Shown here: positions 63,898-64,000 of the stretch, one piece after another
Layout: each line of letters begins with the position of its first letter
Position numbering within the stretch: position 1 is the stretch's first letter
NCBI RefSeq assembly: GCF_029846715.1
Contig: NZ_JARVWW010000010.1
Coordinates: 124,001-188,000, forward strand
Source of the DNA: Bradyrhizobium nivariense
GTDB lineage: Bacteria > Pseudomonadota > Alphaproteobacteria > Rhizobiales > Xanthobacteraceae
Direction: 5' to 3'
Length of the DNA: 64,000 nt
Program-made: the position numbers and the translations under genes
Notes under the pieces: generated by a model
Seen by the model: only the letters and a program-made list of their open reading frames with translations
The model's database searches: none
Told to the model about the DNA's origin: nothing

Positions 63898-64000
63898 TTG
63901 ACCTCCGCGGTCTTGCCCGGGCGGAAATAGTTGAACGCGTTGGTATAGAGGTCCGACGGCTTGAACTGGTCCTGCTTCAACAAGCCATCCTTGACCAGCC
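63894..64000 (-). CDS. SsuA-like ABC transporter substrate-binding protein, C-terminal end (truncated by window end)
   Basis: The last 35 codons read DGLLKQDQFKPSDLYTNAFN and end YFRPGKTAEVK, a typical end of NMT1/THI5-like binding proteins. The rest lies beyond the window. It is the first visible gene of an operon with the ATPase and permease that follow on this strand. Confidence 0.75.
   Translation of the reverse strand, partial: LVKDGLLKQDQFKPSDLYTNAFNYFRPGKTAEVK

Noticed and set aside
1..64000. CRISPR arrays or rRNA genes
   Set aside because: No regularly spaced repeats and no conserved rRNA segments were seen; the only repeats are the autotransporter end copies and the sugar-binding paralogues.

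Overview
The window reads as chromosomal DNA of an alphaproteobacterium close to Bradyrhizobium/Rhodopseudomonas. The evidence is high GC, a napEFDABC operon, an OpgC-type membrane protein, a dense set of sulfonate-type ABC transporters and LysR/AraC regulators, and perfect FNR/FixK-type boxes (TTGA-N6-TCAA). This is an inference from gene content; no rRNA or phylogenetic marker gene is present.

Region 1 (1-15.5 kb) is rich in sulfonate/organosulfur and small-molecule hydrolysis genes. It starts with the end of an SsuB/TauB ATPase and a frameshifted Tat-exported amidohydrolase, followed by an SsuA-like binding protein with a cytosolic amidohydrolase, a nitrilase/PPOX pair with a divergent GlxA-type regulator, and an alpha/beta hydrolase with a divergent AraC regulator. 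Next is a three-gene operon: a leaderless DszB-like predicted sulfinate desulfinase, an SsuD-like FMNH2 monooxygenase and an exported SsuA-like protein. A leaderless SsuA-fold protein is divergent to it, and a desaturase/PhnD-like pair closes the region.

Region 2 (16-20.7 kb) is a complete ribose/rhizopine-type sugar ABC importer with two tandem binding-protein paralogues, closed by a strong hairpin.

Region 3 (20.9-42.5 kb) is a scrambled zone of gene ends. It holds pieces of an ABC-F ATPase, histidine phosphatase, ROK glucokinase, IS110 transposase, ABC-2 permease, GH65 phosphorylase, FabI, a two-end-damaged phosphoketolase, a ComM tail, a serine recombinase tail, an ORF-less group II intron, an ester cyclase, a phosphoribosyltransferase and an alpha/beta hydrolase. 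Three copies of an autotransporter 3' end lie here, two of them exact-length 200-bp direct repeats. Intact genes in this zone are acetate kinase, a zinc alcohol dehydrogenase, a membrane protein, napEFDABC and opgC. Many of the damaged genes resemble low-oxygen (FixK/FNR) regulon members, and two orphan FNR-type boxes remain.

Region 4 (42.4-47.4 kb) holds two paralogous 285-residue LysR regulators bracketing an MFS exporter, an acetoacetate-decarboxylase-family protein and a DUF4865 protein.

Region 5 (47.6-64 kb) holds an orphan SsuA-like protein, a Dpp-type peptide/nickel ABC operon, a DszA/NtaA-family monooxygenase, and an SfnG/SsuD-like monooxygenase. These are followed by an operon ssuC-ssuB-ssuA-DszC-like monooxygenase-flavin reductase-serine acetyltransferase, and then another SsuA-ATPase-permease set running off the end. 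The terminal serine acetyltransferase would supply O-acetylserine for fixing released sulfite/sulfide as cysteine. Taken together, the window encodes homologues of all four Dsz-type activities (A, B, C and flavin reductase) at two loci with dedicated transporters, which suggests uptake and desulfurization of an unidentified organosulfur compound.
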